This document shows, piece by piece, positions 13,111-14,201 of a stretch of 14,201 bases of DNA. The stretch is from an uncultured Oscillospiraceae bacterium (GTDB lineage Bacteria > Bacillota > Clostridia > Oscillospirales > Oscillospiraceae), in NCBI GenBank assembly GCA_934572365.1, contig CAKTKX010000019.1, positions 1 through 14,201 of the forward strand. Direction: 5' to 3'. Each line of letters starts with the position of its first letter. Position 1 is the stretch's first letter. A program made the position numbers and the translations under genes. The notes below the pieces were generated by a model. That model ran no database searches, had not been told where the DNA came from, and saw only the letters and a list, made by a program, of their open reading frames with translations.

Positions 13111-14132
13111 ACGTTCAGGACGCAGGACGCGCCGTCGCAGATCTTGCCGAAGCCGGAAATGGAGGTAATGGCCGCCCGTTCCAGCTGCCGGTCAATGAGC
13201 TTGTCGTACTCCACCAGCACGTCGCCGGCGCGAACCAGCTCCAGAGCATACCGGTTGTCCAGGCCGATGATCACGCCGTCGGACACGGCGGAGGTGCGGT
13301 GCAGCTGGGCGCCCAGAGGGGTGCTGAGCTTTCCGGTACCCTGGAAGTTCAGGCCGGTGAGAGGGTTCTGCAATTCGGGGATTTTCAGCATATCGGTCAT
13401 GGTGGCGGTGGAGCAGAGGATGGTGTTCATGGTGTAGGGGTCAAACTGCCCCCAGAACTCCACCAGCTGGTCGTAGGCGAGCTTACCCTTGGTGCCGGAG
13501 ATGGGAGCGGTGCCGACGGTGTACTTGGCGGCGGCATTTTCGTTGCCGTCTCCGGCAATCAGCACGTTCACCGCATCGGCCAGCTGCTGCTTCTGAATGT
13601 GGGCGCCGATCTGACGCAGCATCACGCCGAACAGATCCAGCTTCTGGAAGCGGATGGCCTCATAGGACGCCACCAGCATTCTGCCCCGCTTGCTCAGCTG
13701 CACCAGATGCTCCTTGGTCTTGACCTCGGTTTCGGGAATGGACGCGCCCTCCATCACGTCCTTCAGCTCCTTGTCCGCGTCGGCGGGAATGGAGTAGATG
13801 GAGCGGTAGTCCATGGCGTCGATGACGGTGGTGGTAGCGGTAATGGCGGGCAGGATGTCGTTTTCCTCCATGCCCTGCCGGACGGTGCGGGCGATGTACT
13901 CCGGGAACAGCACGGCGGAGTCCATGGTGCGGAAGAACTTCTCCACAGGGGAAGAACCCGCACCCTTGGCGCGGATGCCGAAGCGCTTCAGCTGCCGCTG
14001 AAAGGCGTCGGTGCCTTCCAGTGCGGTACCCCGATAGTTTTCGCTGGGGTCCAGAGATTCCAGCACCTGGGTAAAGTTCATACCCTCCTGCCGGTACATG
14101 CCCTTTTCCAGTTTCAGATTGTCATAACCCAT
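13107..14132 (-). CDS. Phage major capsid protein, HK97-like fold
   Basis: This 341-residue protein reads from ATG 14132, which has GGAGG 7 nt upstream. The TTG at 14147 lies on the ribosome site and is not preferred. The N-terminal region contains ALEGTDAFQRQLKRFGI, followed by SPVEKFFRTMDSAVLFPEYIARTVRQGMEENDILPAI, a pattern I associate with major capsid proteins of Firmicutes phages. Then comes a long beta-rich region (YRSIYSIPADAD, KEHLVQLSKRGRMLVASYEAI) with the spine-helix-like stretch LDLFGVMLRQIGAHIQKQQLADAVNVLIAG. The C-terminal domain ends in LVEYDKLIDRQLERAAITSISGFGK. The N-terminus gives no sign of a long delta or scaffold domain. It is the first complete gene of the - strand phage block, followed by a connector gene with an ATGA overlap. 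Confidence 0.75.
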   Translation of the reverse strand: MGYDNLKLEKGMYRQEGMNFTQVLESLDPSENYRGTALEGTDAFQRQLKRFGIRAKGAGSSPVEKFFRTMDSAVLFPEYIARTVRQGMEENDILPAITATTTVIDAMDYRSIYSIPADADKELKDVMEGASIPETEVKTKEHLVQLSKRGRMLVASYEAIRFQKLDLFGVMLRQIGAHIQKQQLADAVNVLIAGDGNENAAAKYTVGTAPISGTKGKLAYDQLVEFWGQFDPYTMNTILCSTATMTDMLKIPELQNPLTGLNFQGTGKLSTPLGAQLHRTSAVSDGVIIGLDNRYALELVRAGDVLVEYDKLIDRQLERAAITSISGFGKICDGASCVLNV

Positions 14133-14201
14133 TTGATATCCTCCCAAGTAAATTTATGGCTGCCGGCCTTCGCCGGAGAACCTATGATGTATCGCGGCAA
14201 T
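14133..14201 (-). other. Leader of the capsid gene, edge of window
   Basis: The - strand leader carries a 5-bp stem, CCGGC-GAAG-GCCGG, at 14176-14163 and then an AT-rich stretch before the GGAGG. A short open frame ending at TAG (14184-14182) may be the tail of an upstream phage gene, but only five codons are visible, so no gene is called. Confidence 0.3.

Overview
The window looks like a chromosomal segment of a GC-rich gut-type Firmicute of the class Clostridia, perhaps Oscillospiraceae/Ruminococcaceae-like. The basis is Gram-positive style GGAGG ribosome sites, sigma-A promoters with extended -10 boxes (TGGTATAAT occurs three times), GC-rich genes in short operons separated by strong hairpin terminators, and family content (DUF975, XRE-TPR, MarR plus paired ABC exporters, a Firmicutes-type HK97-like phage head module). 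The taxon is inferred from style, not from a marker gene.

Layout. (1) 1-144 is the cysteine-rich C-terminal end of an unrecognised + strand gene. (2) 143-313 is a non-coding element made almost entirely of contiguous hairpins. It folds as two successive four-way junctions and is bounded by imperfect 22-bp inverted repeats. A bidirectional terminator follows. (3) 364-2311 holds a divergent pair: a six-helix DUF975 membrane protein (-) and an XRE-type regulator with a helical-repeat C-terminus (+), with face-to-face promoters in the 145-bp gap. (4) 2366-3154 is a membrane-anchored C39-like cysteine peptidase (-). (5) 3275-4634 is a two-gene operon (-) of a diacylglycerol/lipid kinase and a MutT-type NUDIX hydrolase, with overlapping ends. 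(6) 4895-7042 is a + strand pair: an SLC45/GPH-like MFS transporter and a membrane-anchored glycerophosphodiester phosphodiesterase. (7) 7172-11285 is a tightly coupled + strand operon of a MarR regulator and two ABC exporter half-transporters. A 22-bp palindrome overlaps the -10 box, as expected for autorepression. The two half-transporters have complementary degenerate and canonical ATP sites, the hallmark of a heterodimeric multidrug-type exporter. (8) 11347-14132 is a - strand block of phage structural genes: HK97-like major capsid, head-tail connector, and three small head/neck/tail proteins. It stops abruptly at the terminator shared with the ABC operon.

How the parts fit. The lipid kinase, the phosphodiesterase/MFS pair and perhaps the DUF975 protein all touch membrane lipid or glycerol-phosphate handling, but they are separate transcription units and no joint pathway is shown. 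The MarR-ABC operon is a self-contained drug-responsive efflux cassette. The phage block is either the left part of a prophage running beyond the window or a remnant; no tape measure, baseplate, lysis or integrase gene lies downstream of the last tail-like gene. The least expected structure is the tandem four-way-junction element at 143-313.
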